A stretch of 64,000 nt of DNA from Micropruina sp. (lineage in GTDB: Bacteria > Actinomycetota > Actinomycetes > Propionibacteriales > Propionibacteriaceae), in assembly GCA_016711105.1 (NCBI GenBank), contig JADJTO010000010.1:1-64000 (forward strand), written 5' to 3'. Below are positions 26,838 to 36,019 of this stretch, piece by piece (the stretch's first letter is position 1; each line of letters starts with the position of its first letter). The position numbers and the translations under genes were made by a program. Under the pieces are notes generated by a model. It worked only from the letters and a program-made list of their open reading frames with translations, was not told the origin of the DNA and ran no database searches.

Positions 26838-29525
26838 TCAGTGGGCCGCGTCATGCCAGGAACGCCCCGTCCCGACCGACACCTCCAGGGGGACTGACAG
26901 GTCGACGGCATGGCCCATCTTGTCTCTGACCAACTCCTCCACCACGGCCGCTTCCCCTGGCGCAACCTCAAGAACGAGTTCGTCGTGCACCTGGAGCAGC
27001 ATCCGAGTGCGCAAACGCGCCTTGCTCAAGGCCGACTCCAGGTCGAGCATCGCCACTTTGATGATGTCGGCGGCGGACCCCTGGATGGGTGCGTTCAGGG
27101 CCATCCGTTCGGCCATCTCCCGACGCTGCCGATTGGAGGAGGTCAGGTCGGGTAGGTACCGGCGGCGACCCAAGATGGTCTCGGTGTAGCCGGTCTTGCG
27201 GGCCTGGGCGACGACCTCACGCAGGTAGTCCCGAACGTGGCCGAAACGCTCGAAGTACTCCTCCATCAGCCCCCGCGCCTCCGAGACCTCGATCTTGAGC
27301 TGCTGGCTCAGGCCGTAGGCGCTCAGTCCGTAGGCCAGCCCATAATTCATCGCTTTGATCTTGGCCCGCATCGCGCTGGTCACCCCGGCGGCCTCGACCC
27401 CGAACACTCTGGACGCCATCACGGTGTGGAAGTCCTCGCCGCTGCGGAAGGCGTCGATCAGGCCGGTGTCAGCGGAGGCATGGGCCATGATCCGCATCTC
27501 GATCTGGGAATAGTCAGCCGTGAGCAGGGTGTCGTAGCCGGCACCGACGACGAAGGCCTTACGAATCCGCCGCCCCTCTTCGGTCCGAATCGGAATGTTC
27601 TGCAGGTTGGGGTCGGTGGAGGACAAGCGACCTGTGGCGGCGATCGTTTGCACGTAGGTTGTATGGACTCGTCCGTCATCGGCCACGGACTTCAGCAGAC
27701 CCTCCACGGTTTGCCGCAGCCGGATCTGATCCCGGTGGCGAAGCAGGTGGGCCAAGAACGGATGTTCGGTCTTGGCGAACAAGCCCTCCAGAGCCTCGGC
27801 GTCGGTCGTCCAGCCAGTCCTGGTGCGCCGAGTCCTCGGCATGTCGAGCTCGTCGAAGAGCACGGTCTGCAGCTGCTTGGGCGAACCGAGGTTGATCGCC
27901 CTTCCCAGGACCGCGTACGCGTCCCGCTCAGCCGCCGCTACTGCCGCGTCGAAGTCAGCGTGCAGCGAGTTCAGGTACTCCAGGTCGATCGCGATTCCCG
28001 CCCGTTCCATCTCCGCCAGGGTGCGCAGCAACGGCAACTCCACCTCGGCCAGGAGGCTGGCACCACCGCGCTCCGCCAGATCGTCCTCCAACGCGCGGGC
28101 GAGATCGATCACTGCTCGGGCCCGGATCATGCCCTCGACCCCCAGATCGGGATCCTCAAAGTCGAAGGCCAGCTGCTCGCTGGGTTCGCTGGCCTGGGCC
28201 GAGGCGGCCAACTCGCGCTTCAGGTAGCGCGCGGTGAGGTCGGCCAGATCGTAGATGCGCTGGTCGGGCCGTAACAGATAGGCGGCCAACTGGGTATCGC
28301 AGGACAATCCCTGCAGCTCCCAACCTCTGGACCAGGCCGCCAAGATGGGCCCCTTGGCATCGTGCAGCGCCTTGGCGGCGTCCGGGGAGGCCAGCCAGGC
28401 TGCCAGAGCCGTGTCGTCAGAGGGTGAGAGGTGGGCGGGATCGATCCAGCAGGCCGCCCCGTCGGCGCTGGCCAGTGCGATCCCGGTGATGTCCCCCACT
28501 CCTGAGCGCCAACTCCCGGTGACGTCCACGCCGGTGAGCTGCCCTCGGGCATGCTCGGTCAGCCAAGCGTTCACCTGCCCCGGCGCCAGCACATCACCGG
28601 CCACCTCAAAACCACCGACCGGCCCGGCCTGCTCCGCTGGCAGGGTGTCCATCAAGCGATCTCGCAGGACGCGGAACTCCAACCCGTCGAAGACCGAGTG
28701 CACCGCCTCCCGATTCCAGTCTCGTCGAGTGAGGTCGTCGACCGTCACAGGCAGCGCGAGGTCACCGATCAGAGCATTCAGCTCGCGGTTCCGGGTGACG
28801 TCCGCGAGGTGCGCACGGAAGGAGTCACCGACCTTGCCCTTGATCTCTTCCGCCCGCCGGATCACGTTCTCCAGGCCGTCGTAGAGCTCGATCCATTTGG
28901 CCGCGGTCTTCGGCCCCACCCCGGGCACGCCCGGCAGGTTGTCGCTGGTCTCACCGACCAGGGCCGCCAACTCCGGGTAGCGGGCCGGGGACACGAAGTA
29001 CTTCTCCTGCACTGCGGCCGGAGTCATCCGCGCCATGTCGGAGACGCCCTTGCGCGGGTACAGCACGGTGACCTCATCGGTGACCAATTGCAGGGTGTCC
29101 CGGTCACCGGTACAGATCAGCACCTTGTGGCCCTGGGCTGCTGCTTGAGCGGCCAAAGTGGCAATGATGTCGTCCGCCTCGAAACCGTCGACCTCGACGT
29201 GCACGACGTTGAGGGCGTCCAACACCTCTTTGATCAGGGCCACCTGGCCGGTGAACTCCGCCGGGGACGTCGCGCGGTTGGCCTTGTAGTCAGCGTAGGC
29301 AGCGGAGCGGAACGTCACCCGGGAGACGTCAAAAGCCACGGCCAGATGAGTGGGTTGCTCGTCGCGCAGAACATTGATCAGCATCGAGGTGAAGCCATAC
29401 ACCGCGTTGGTGTGTTGCCCGGTCGTGGTCGAGAAGTTCTCCACCGGCAACGCGAAGAAGGCGCGGTAGGCCACCGAATGGCCATCGATCAGCAACAGGG
29501 TGCCAGGTTCACTCACCCAGCGCAC
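26838..29525 (-). CDS. polA: DNA polymerase I
   Basis: Fills gaps and removes RNA primers. The 895-residue protein has an N-terminal 5'-3' exonuclease (LLLIDGHSVAYRAFFALP; EADDIIATLA; GDRDTLQL; GVPGVGPKTAAKW), a middle domain, and an A-family polymerase (ADYSQIEMRIMAH motif A, the O-helix region around KAMNYGLAYGLS, and VHDELVLEV motif C). The DxE of the 3'-5' proofreading site is replaced by GVDVTGSW, so proofreading is probably absent, as in mycobacteria. GTG 29525 is preferred because GGAG lies seven bases upstream. Confidence 0.95.
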   Translation of the reverse strand: MRWVSEPGTLLLIDGHSVAYRAFFALPVENFSTTTGQHTNAVYGFTSMLINVLRDEQPTHLAVAFDVSRVTFRSAAYADYKANRATSPAEFTGQVALIKEVLDALNVVHVEVDGFEADDIIATLAAQAAAQGHKVLICTGDRDTLQLVTDEVTVLYPRKGVSDMARMTPAAVQEKYFVSPARYPELAALVGETSDNLPGVPGVGPKTAAKWIELYDGLENVIRRAEEIKGKVGDSFRAHLADVTRNRELNALIGDLALPVTVDDLTRRDWNREAVHSVFDGLEFRVLRDRLMDTLPAEQAGPVGGFEVAGDVLAPGQVNAWLTEHARGQLTGVDVTGSWRSGVGDITGIALASADGAACWIDPAHLSPSDDTALAAWLASPDAAKALHDAKGPILAAWSRGWELQGLSCDTQLAAYLLRPDQRIYDLADLTARYLKRELAASAQASEPSEQLAFDFEDPDLGVEGMIRARAVIDLARALEDDLAERGGASLLAEVELPLLRTLAEMERAGIAIDLEYLNSLHADFDAAVAAAERDAYAVLGRAINLGSPKQLQTVLFDELDMPRTRRTRTGWTTDAEALEGLFAKTEHPFLAHLLRHRDQIRLRQTVEGLLKSVADDGRVHTTYVQTIAATGRLSSTDPNLQNIPIRTEEGRRIRKAFVVGAGYDTLLTADYSQIEMRIMAHASADTGLIDAFRSGEDFHTVMASRVFGVEAAGVTSAMRAKIKAMNYGLAYGLSAYGLSQQLKIEVSEARGLMEEYFERFGHVRDYLREVVAQARKTGYTETILGRRRYLPDLTSSNRQRREMAERMALNAPIQGSAADIIKVAMLDLESALSKARLRTRMLLQVHDELVLEVAPGEAAVVEELVRDKMGHAVDLSVPLEVSVGTGRSWHDAAH

Positions 29526-29575
29526 TCTAGTGCTCCGCTCTGACAAAACGGCGGCCCTGTGCCAAGGTGTGCCCC

Positions 29576-29980
29576 ATGGACGCCTATCCCGACTGGCTGC
29601 TCGCTCACGGCAGCGCCCTGGACCAGAAGATGGGCTTGGAGTTCCTGGAGATTTCCGGGGAACGGACGGTCGCCCGGATGCCGGTCGAGGGCAACACTCA
29701 ACCGTTCGGCCTCTGGCACGGTGGGGCCTCCTGCGTGCTCGCCGAAACCCTCGGCTCCGTCGCAGCCTTCAGTGCCATCGAGGGACGCGGCGCAGCGTTC
29801 GGGGTGGATCTGAACGCAACCCACCACAAGGCGGTGCGTTCCGGCTGGGTGACCGGGACGGCCACGCAACTGAGCCTCGGCGGACGGCTGGCGAGCTACC
29901 AGATCGTGCTCACCGACGACGCAGGCGACCTGGTCTGTACGGCACGACTGACCGTGTTTCTTCGCCGGGATCCCGCGTGA
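29576..29980 (+). CDS. PaaI-family hotdog-fold thioesterase
   Basis: A 134-residue single hotdog domain. WHGGASCVLAETLGS is the PaaI-type active-site region, with a glutamate in the helix, and GVDLNATHHKAV carries the strand usually involved in the tetramer. It probably hydrolyses an aryl- or acyl-CoA; the substrate is unknown. AAGG lies eight bases before the ATG. It is divergent from polA. Confidence 0.88.
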   Translation: MDAYPDWLLAHGSALDQKMGLEFLEISGERTVARMPVEGNTQPFGLWHGGASCVLAETLGSVAAFSAIEGRGAAFGVDLNATHHKAVRSGWVTGTATQLSLGGRLASYQIVLTDDAGDLVCTARLTVFLRRDPA

Positions 29981-29984
29981 CCGC

Positions 29985-30617
29985 CTAGCCCTTGGACTGC
30001 TTCCGACCCTGCGTCGAGTGGTCGATCACCCCTTCAGCCACCTCACGCATGGATTTGCGCAGATCCATCGCGGTCTTCTGGATCCAGCGGAAGGCCTTCG
30101 GCTCGCTGAGTCCGAGCCCCTCCATCAGCAGACCCTTCGCCTGTTCGACCGCCTTGCGCGAAGCGAAACGCTCCTCAAGATCAGCCACCTCGGCCTCGAC
30201 CGCACGGATCTCGGCGAACCGGGCCATCGCGATCTCGATCGCGGGCACCACATCAGAGGCGTCGAAGGGCTTCACCACATAGGCCATGGCGCCGGCCTCC
30301 CTGGCCCTTTCGACCAACTCCCGCTGCGAGAACGCGGTCAGCATCACCACCGGGGCGATCCGCTCCTGCGCGATCAGGGAGGCCGCAGTTATTCCATCCA
30401 TCTTGGGCATCTTCACGTCCATCACGACCAGATCGGGTCGGAGCTCGCGCGCCATGGCGACCGCGGCCTCGCCGTCGCCGGCTTCGCCGACCACGTTGTA
30501 GCGCTCTTCGCCGAGGAGCTCAACCAGGTCCAGCCGGATCAAGGCTTCGTCTTCGGCCACGAGCACCCGGGGCCGTTCTGTCGTCGTTTCAGGATTGCGC
30601 TCTGACACCACTGTCAT
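29985..30617 (-). CDS. ANTAR-domain response regulator, PdtaR-like
   Basis: A 210-residue response regulator. The receiver domain (about residues 17-130) has the acidic pair in VLVAEDEALIRLDL, the phospho-acceptor in LVVMDVKMPKMDG, and the conserved Thr and Lys in VVMLTAFSQ and YVVKPFDASD. The C-terminal ANTAR domain (FASRKAVEQAKGLLMEGLGLSEPKAFRWIQ) binds RNA hairpins and acts as an antiterminator. It resembles mycobacterial PdtaR; no PdtaS-type kinase gene is in the window. Confidence 0.92.
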   Translation of the reverse strand: MTVVSERNPETTTERPRVLVAEDEALIRLDLVELLGEERYNVVGEAGDGEAAVAMARELRPDLVVMDVKMPKMDGITAASLIAQERIAPVVMLTAFSQRELVERAREAGAMAYVVKPFDASDVVPAIEIAMARFAEIRAVEAEVADLEERFASRKAVEQAKGLLMEGLGLSEPKAFRWIQKTAMDLRKSMREVAEGVIDHSTQGRKQSKG

Positions 30618-30725
30618 CTCTTTCGTTTGCCGTCTTCGTACTCACGGGATGCACTGTCTCCACGTCGCAGACTACGCGCTGACCAGCAGGATTGCCTGGA
30701 CTGTGGCAGAATCTACCGTGCTCCG

Positions 30726-30808
30726 GCCGAGGTGGCGGAATGGCATACGCGGACGGCTCAAACCCGTCTGCCCGAAAGGGCGTAGGGGTTCGACTCCCCT
30801 TCTCGGCA
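30726..30808 (+). tRNA. tRNA-Leu (anticodon CAA)
   Basis: A class II tRNA folds here: 7-bp acceptor (GCCGAGG with TCTCGGC), a D arm, a GACGG/CCGTC anticodon stem with loop CTCAAAC giving anticodon CAA (reads UUG), a long variable arm, and a T arm with TTCGACT. The 3' CCA is not encoded. A weak TTGCCT/TACCGT pair at 30692-30719 may be its promoter. Confidence 0.96.
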
Positions 30809-30810
30809 CA

Positions 30811-30845
30811 AAGATCCGGCCGGTCCAATGGACCGGCCGGATCTT
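30811..30845. terminator. bidirectional terminator between tRNA-Leu and pyk
   Basis: A perfect 16-bp stem (AAGATCCGGCCGGTCC and its complement) around a 3-base loop, directly after the tRNA and 12 bases past the convergent pyk stop. Its A and T ends supply short tracts on both strands. Confidence 0.88.
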
Positions 30846-30856
30846 GGCGTTCGAGG

Positions 30857-32266
30857 TCAAGCTGAGATTTCGTAGATCCGTACCGAGTTGGTGTGGCCGC
30901 CCCATTGGGCCGGATTTCCGGCCACGATGACAATCAGGTCTCCGGCCTCCACCCAGCCGGTTCCGATCAACGCCTCATGGACGGACTCCACCATGCTGTC
31001 AGTGGTGGTGTACTCCGGCGTGACGTAGGACTGAACCCCCCAACACAGAGTCAGCTCCTGGGCTGTGCGCGGCTTGGGAGTGAACGCAATCAGCGGAATC
31101 TCGCAGCGGAGCCGAGCCAGCCGCTTCGGCGTGTCGCCGGAGATGGTGAAGGCCGCAAGATACTTGGCACCGATCCGCTCAGCCATGTCCACGGCCGACT
31201 TGGCCACGATGCCGCTCTGCGTGTGCGGGTCCCAGGCGATCTTGCGGATCCCCTCCAGGCCCTGCTCTTCGGTGTAGTTGATGATGCGAGACATCACGTT
31301 GACGGCCTCGACCGGGTACTGACCCATGGCCGTCTCACCCGACAGCATCACGGCGTCAGCCCCGTCGAGGACGGCGTTGGCGACGTCCGAGGTCTCCGCG
31401 CGGGTGGGCTGCGGGTTGGAGATCATCGACTCCAGCATCTGGGTGGCCACGATGACCGGCTTGGCCCACTTTCGGGCGCCCTCGATGATCTTCTTCTGAA
31501 CGGAGGGGACTTGCTCGGGGGGCAACTCGACGCCGAGGTCACCGCGCGCGACCATGATGGCGTCGAAGGTGTCGATGATCTCTTGCAGGTTCTCCACAGC
31601 CTGCGGCTTCTCGATCTTGGCGATCACCGGAACGTGGCGATCTTCCTGATCCATGACCTCGCGCACCCGGTCGTAGTCAGAGGCGCTACGGACGAAGGAC
31701 AAGGCAACCATGTCGACGCCGTGGCGCAGCGCCCAACGCAGGTCAAGCTCGTCCTTCTCGCTGAGCGCGGGCACGCTGACTGCCACGCCGGGAAGATTGA
31801 TCCCCTTGTTGTTGCTCACCTTGCCGCCGACGACCACCTCGGTGATCACCTCGGTCTCAGTCACCTCGACGGCACGCAGGGCGATCCGGCCATCATCGAC
31901 GAGCACCTGATCGCCCGGACGGACGTCTTGGGTGAGGGTCTTCAACGTTGTCCCGACCCGCTCGGACGTGCCGAGCACGGTCTCGGTGGTGATGATGAAT
32001 CTCTGGCCCGGCACGAGGATCGCCGAGTCGTTCTCGAACTTCCCCAACCGGATCTTGGGACCCTGCAGGTCGGCGAAGACACCCACCGGGCGGCCAGCCG
32101 CATGGGCGGCATCTCGGACGAGGTTCAGGCGTCGCATGTGCTCCACATGATCCCCGTGACTCATGTTCAAGCGGGCGACGTTCATGCCCGCGTTGACTAG
32201 TTCGATCACCTTCTCCAACGTGTCGCAGGAGGGACCCATGGTACAAACGATCTTTGCTCTACGCAC
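30857..32266 (-). CDS. pyk: pyruvate kinase
   Basis: Makes pyruvate and ATP from phosphoenolpyruvate and ADP. The 469-residue protein has RRAKIVCTMGPSC at the start, ARLNMSHGDH, the active-site VIAKIEKPQAVEN, MVARGDLGVELP, the ATQMLESMI motif, DGADAVMLSGETAMGQYP and a C-terminal regulatory domain. I prefer GTG 32266, just before RRAKIV; a longer frame exists upstream. It is convergent with tRNA-Leu. Confidence 0.96.
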   Translation of the reverse strand: MRRAKIVCTMGPSCDTLEKVIELVNAGMNVARLNMSHGDHVEHMRRLNLVRDAAHAAGRPVGVFADLQGPKIRLGKFENDSAILVPGQRFIITTETVLGTSERVGTTLKTLTQDVRPGDQVLVDDGRIALRAVEVTETEVITEVVVGGKVSNNKGINLPGVAVSVPALSEKDELDLRWALRHGVDMVALSFVRSASDYDRVREVMDQEDRHVPVIAKIEKPQAVENLQEIIDTFDAIMVARGDLGVELPPEQVPSVQKKIIEGARKWAKPVIVATQMLESMISNPQPTRAETSDVANAVLDGADAVMLSGETAMGQYPVEAVNVMSRIINYTEEQGLEGIRKIAWDPHTQSGIVAKSAVDMAERIGAKYLAAFTISGDTPKRLARLRCEIPLIAFTPKPRTAQELTLCWGVQSYVTPEYTTTDSMVESVHEALIGTGWVEAGDLIVIVAGNPAQWGGHTNSVRIYEISA

Positions 32267-32320
32267 AAGCAAAACCCTAGCGGAGCCTGACTCCACTTGG
32301 CGCCTCCGCGGGCAAAAGGG

Positions 32321-33235
32321 TCACCAACCGCGGACAATCTCCAAGGCGTCGGCCAGGTCAGCGGAGTATTCAGACATGAACTCCACCGACTGACCTGTGG
32401 TTGGGTGGTCAAAGCCGAGCCGGTGGGCATGCAACCACTGGCGCTCCAGACCCAGACGCGCGGCGATCACCGGGTCACCTCCGTACGTCGGATCTCCGAC
32501 GCACGGATGACCGATGGCCTGCATGTGCACCCGGATCTGGTGAGTGCGGCCGGTCTCCAGATGCACCTCCAGCAGGGTCACCGCGCGGAACGCCTCGAGG
32601 GTGGCGTAATGAGTGACGCTGTGCCGCCCCCCAGCCATCACCGCCATCCGATAGTCCGCATTGGGGTGTCGCCCGATCGGAGCCTCGATGGTGCCTTCAT
32701 GCGGGTCGGGGAACCCTTGCACCAACGTGTGGTAGACCTTCTCCACCGTTCGGGCTTTGAAGGCTCGCTTGAGCACGGTGTAAGCGCGCTCACTTTTGGC
32801 AACAACCATCAGCCCTGACGTGCCGACGTCGAGGCGCTGCACGATGCCTTGGCGTTCCGGCGCCCCGGACGTGGAGATCCTGAAGCCGGCGCCGGCCAGG
32901 TGCTCGACGACCGAGGGCCCCTCCCAGCCAAGACTCGGGTGGGCGGCAACCCCGGCAGGCTTGTCCACCACCACGATGTCGGCATCGTCGTGGACGATCC
33001 GCATCCCTCCTACCTCGCGGGTCACCACCGTGACGGTGCGTGGTGCTGGGAGGTCGATCTCCAGCATCGCCCCGGCTCGGACGCGGGCCGACTTGGCCAC
33101 TGGCACGCCGTCCAGGAGCACCGACCCCGCCCCGATCAGTTCTTCGATCCGGCTGCGACTGAGTCCGGTCATCCGCGACGCCGCGACGTCGACACGATCT
33201 CCGTCCAGCCCATCTGGCACGAGATGAATGCTCAC
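32321..33235 (-). CDS. rluD: RluA/RluD-family 23S rRNA pseudouridine synthase
   Basis: A 304-residue pseudouridine synthase. An S4 RNA-binding domain is N-terminal (SRSRIEELIGAGSVLLDG). The catalytic domain has VVDKPAGVAAHPS and the active-site aspartate in IVQRLDVGTSGLMVVAKS, then KVYHTLVQG and ETGRTHQIRVHMQAIGHP. The GTG at 33235 overlaps the lspA stop (GTGA), so it is translationally coupled to lspA. Confidence 0.94.
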   Translation of the reverse strand: MSIHLVPDGLDGDRVDVAASRMTGLSRSRIEELIGAGSVLLDGVPVAKSARVRAGAMLEIDLPAPRTVTVVTREVGGMRIVHDDADIVVVDKPAGVAAHPSLGWEGPSVVEHLAGAGFRISTSGAPERQGIVQRLDVGTSGLMVVAKSERAYTVLKRAFKARTVEKVYHTLVQGFPDPHEGTIEAPIGRHPNADYRMAVMAGGRHSVTHYATLEAFRAVTLLEVHLETGRTHQIRVHMQAIGHPCVGDPTYGGDPVIAARLGLERQWLHAHRLGFDHPTTGQSVEFMSEYSADLADALEIVRGW

Positions 33236-33744
33236 TCGGACGCCGTCTTCGACGGGGTGGTCGCTTCGACGGGAGTACCGGCCAGCGTGACCTGCGTGAC
33301 CAGGCTGATCCAGATCACCCCGATGGCCGCGAAGGTGATCCAGATGTCGGCCACGTTGAAGATGGCGAAGAAGGGAACGTTGAGGAAGTCGATCACGTGC
33401 CCCCTGAAGATGCCTGGCTCTCGGGTGAGTCGGTCGAACAGGTTGCCCGACACCCCAGCCAGCAGCAACCCGGTGGTCACCGCCCAGCCTGGGTGCCGAG
33501 CCCGGGGTGCCATCCACAGCAACAAGAAGAGGACGGCCGCGATGGCCAAGGCGGTCAGGGCCACGGTGAGGTTCTCGCCCATGCTGAAGGCTGCACCCGG
33601 GTTGCGGATCAAGTGCAAGCTGAGCAGCCCGGGGATGACGGTGATCGGCCGGGCCGGATCAAGCGCGAGGAGAGCCCAGGTCTTGGTCGCCAGGTCGGCG
33701 GCGAACCCCAACCCCCCGATGCCCAGGCTGGTCGCAATGGCCAC
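33232..33744 (-). CDS. lspA: signal peptidase II (lipoprotein signal peptidase)
   Basis: Membrane aspartyl protease that removes lipoprotein signal peptides. The 170-residue protein has four helices and the two catalytic aspartate regions, NLFDRLTR and FNVADIWITFAA, plus LIRNPGAAFSM. The order dksA-lspA-rluD is common in actinobacteria. It would process lipoproteins such as the Rieske protein at 13394. Confidence 0.95.
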   Translation of the reverse strand: MAIATSLGIGGLGFAADLATKTWALLALDPARPITVIPGLLSLHLIRNPGAAFSMGENLTVALTALAIAAVLFLLLWMAPRARHPGWAVTTGLLLAGVSGNLFDRLTREPGIFRGHVIDFLNVPFFAIFNVADIWITFAAIGVIWISLVTQVTLAGTPVEATTPSKTASE

Positions 33745-33785
33745 CGCCGGAGGCAGGACCCGGTGCTGAGACGTGGCGGGACCAG

Positions 33786-34213
33786 TTATCGGCGTTCCTC
33801 ACGCAGTTTGCACGTCATGCACATCGTGGCCCGGGGAAGACCTGCAAGCGGTCCTTGCCGATCGGCCGACCACAGGACTCGCACACGCCGTAGTCTCCCG
33901 ACTCGAACATGCGGAACGCCAGTTGCGCCTGCTCCAGCATCTCCCGAGCGTTCTGGGCCAGCGACATCTCTTGGTCCCGCTCGAAGTTGGACGAGCCCAC
34001 ATCGGCAGGATCACGCCCAGCGCCGTCGGAACCATCGGCGAACAGATCCTGGAGGCCCGCTTCGGCAACTCCGATGGCGCGTTCCATACGCGCGATCTCA
34101 GCCTGCAGTTCGACCCGGATCTCCTCAACCTCTTCTTCGGTCCAGGGATCCTCACCTTCGGCAACCCGGAACTGGGCGGCTTTCGTGGGGGCACTCTTGC
34201 GGGCCGCGGACAT
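33786..34213 (-). CDS. TraR/DksA-type zinc-finger protein, frameshifted near its end
   Basis: A small RNA polymerase-associated protein of the DksA/TraR family. After a coiled-coil-like region (EEVEEIRVELQAEIARMERAI) comes the first half of the zinc finger, YGVCESCGRPIGKDRLQVFP. The frame then stops early, but one base added at a G4 run (33833-33836) extends it through RATMCMTCKLREERR, completing the four-cysteine finger and ending at 33786. AAGGAG lies eight bases before the ATG. It is probably co-transcribed with lspA and rluD. Confidence 0.9.
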
Positions 34214-34311
34214 CGCACCGGCTCCTTCGTCATGGGGTTCTAGAGCGCAGACCATACCACCGAAGCCGCCCCGCGGGAATGACCGAACGCGAGTTTTTCC
34301 AGGGAAGCGGA

Positions 34312-34344
34312 AAGCCCGGGAACACCCTTGGTGATCCCGGGCTT
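34312..34344 (-). terminator. divIVA terminator
   Basis: A 10-bp stem (AAGCCCGGGA/TCCCGGGCTT) with a 13-base loop starts 18 bases past the divIVA stop, followed on the minus strand by TTTCC. It probably ends the division cluster transcript. Confidence 0.7.
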
Positions 34345-34361
34345 GCCGACGGTTGCGGACG

Positions 34362-35558
34362 TCAGTTCTGGTCACCCAGCAAGGCGTCCAATCGCGGCGT
34401 GGCGGACTGGGTCGCGGGCTCGTCGAGGATCGAAGGGACGTCGTCGGGCTCGACCACACCGCTCTCCAACACCTCGATCTGCCGACGCAGGTGCCCGGTG
34501 AGGTTCTCCCGGAAGCGACCCTCAAACGAACGCAGGTGGTCGACCCGGCCGCGCAGGTGATCGCGCTCCGACTCCAGTTGTGAGAACAACTCGTGGCGGC
34601 GGGCATCGGCTTCGCCGTTGACGGCATCCGCGCGGGCCTGCGCCTCGCCGGTCACTCGTTCGGAGGTGACCCTGGCCTCGGACTCGATCCGCTCTGCCCG
34701 CGTCCGTGCGTCGGTCAAAGCCTCATGGGCCTTGCGATTGGCCTCATCGACGGCCGCCTGAGCCGCCGCCTGGGCAGCCTGCACCGCGCTGTCCGCTTCT
34801 TCCTTGGCTTCACCCACCAGGCGCTCGGCCTGCTCGGTGGCCATCTGAAGCAGCTTCGTCACCGCCGGCGCAGCGTCGGCCGCGGCCGTGACCACGATGT
34901 GCTCGACGTGGCCGGACTGAGCGGCCTGCACAGCGGCCGCCGACTGCTCGGCGCCCTCCAACCGACCATGCAACGCAGCGACCTCAGCCTCACGGTCCGA
35001 GACGGCCTGACGAGCCTGGTCGAGCTCTCCGCGCAGTCGATCCAGCTCAGCGCCGAGGTTCGGGTCATGGCTGGCCAGTTGGGCGCGCAAAACCTCCAGT
35101 TCGCCGCGAGCTTGGTCCAGTTCGCCGCGCGCCCGATCGAGTTCGCCGCGAAGTTGGCCCAGCTCCTGGTTCCGGCCTTCGAGTTCTCCGCGTAGGCGAT
35201 CGATCTCGCCCTGGGCCTCGCCGTTGCTTCCCTCGAGCTGAGCCCGAAGCTCGGCCAGTTCGGCCTCACGCGCCTGGATCTGCTCGCGCAACCCCTCCGC
35301 CGCGGCCTGACTGCTTGCCAGCTCGTCACGCAGCGCGGACGAGTCCTGATCGTCACCCGATCCCGACACGAAGCTGCCGGTCGGCTCCGAGTTGGCCAGG
35401 GAGTCGAGCTGCTTCTTCAGCGCGTCGTTCTCCTCGGTCATCTGGGAAAGCGTGGCCTCCACCTTGTCGACGAAGTTGTCTACATCAACAGGTTCATAGC
35501 CGTTACGCCGGGCCAGATGAAATCGGGTCTGACGGACCTGCTCCAAGGTCAGGGTCAT
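34362..35558 (-). CDS. divIVA: DivIVA/Wag31-type polar growth protein
   Basis: A 398-residue coiled-coil protein that marks cell poles in actinobacteria. The N-terminal membrane-binding DivIVA domain (LTLEQVRQTRFHLARRNGYEPVDVDNFVDKVE) is followed by a long heptad region, including tandem RGELDQA-type heptads at about residues 120-155, and an alanine- and glutamate-rich second coiled coil ending near EVLESGVVEPDDVP. It is longer than mycobacterial Wag31, mainly through the heptad block. It is the last gene of the division cluster. Confidence 0.93.
   Translation of the reverse strand: MTLTLEQVRQTRFHLARRNGYEPVDVDNFVDKVEATLSQMTEENDALKKQLDSLANSEPTGSFVSGSGDDQDSSALRDELASSQAAAEGLREQIQAREAELAELRAQLEGSNGEAQGEIDRLRGELEGRNQELGQLRGELDRARGELDQARGELEVLRAQLASHDPNLGAELDRLRGELDQARQAVSDREAEVAALHGRLEGAEQSAAAVQAAQSGHVEHIVVTAAADAAPAVTKLLQMATEQAERLVGEAKEEADSAVQAAQAAAQAAVDEANRKAHEALTDARTRAERIESEARVTSERVTGEAQARADAVNGEADARRHELFSQLESERDHLRGRVDHLRSFEGRFRENLTGHLRRQIEVLESGVVEPDDVPSILDEPATQSATPRLDALLGDQN
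35097..35201 (-). repeat. 21-bp tandem repeats inside divIVA
   Basis: Five units with exact 21-bp period start at 35097, 35118, 35139, 35160 and 35181. Four carry the core AGTTCGCCGCG or AGTTCTCCGCG, encoding the heptad RGEL. The length may vary between strains by slippage without a frameshift. Confidence 0.8.
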
Positions 35559-35712
35559 CGGTTCACCTCACGTGATCTTTGGTAGGCACTGGATGCCTCG
35601 GATTCTGGCTTCAGGAGCCGCTGGAAACAGGCCATCAGCAACGTCGCCAGCGCTCGCTCAGGCTATCGCCTGACGCAGACGTTCACAAAGGCACTGGTTG
35701 AGACTATGGGAC

Positions 35713-36003
35713 TCAGACGAAGACGGCCCCGACCAGGTTGCGCAGGAACGAGACCCCCAGGTAGAGGACGAGAAACCCCAAGTCGAGCGCAATGCCCCCG
35801 AGTCGCACGGGCGGGATCAGCCGCCGCATGAGCTTCAGCGGCGGGTCGGTGAGCGTGTACACGAACTCCGCCAACACCAGCATAATCCCCCGGGGCTGCC
35901 AGCCGCGGACGAACAGCGGCACGAAGGACAGGATTGCCCGGGCCGTGAGGACGGCCAAGTACACGGACAGGACCATCGTGAGCACGTCACCGATCAGTCG
36001 CAC
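35713..36003 (-). CDS. YggT-family membrane protein
   Basis: A 96-residue protein with two membrane helices and the family signature TDPPLKLMRRLIPPVRLGGIA between them. YggT proteins are commonly coded between sepF and divIVA and are thought to help envelope or division functions; the mechanism is unknown. It is 16 bases downstream of sepF. Confidence 0.9.
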   Translation of the reverse strand: MRLIGDVLTMVLSVYLAVLTARAILSFVPLFVRGWQPRGIMLVLAEFVYTLTDPPLKLMRRLIPPVRLGGIALDLGFLVLYLGVSFLRNLVGAVFV

Positions 36004-36019
36004 GGAACTCCCTTGCTAG

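Noticed and set aside
35094..35215. CRISPR-like repeat array
   Set aside because: The units have no spacers, keep a 21-bp period and encode coiled-coil heptads of DivIVA.
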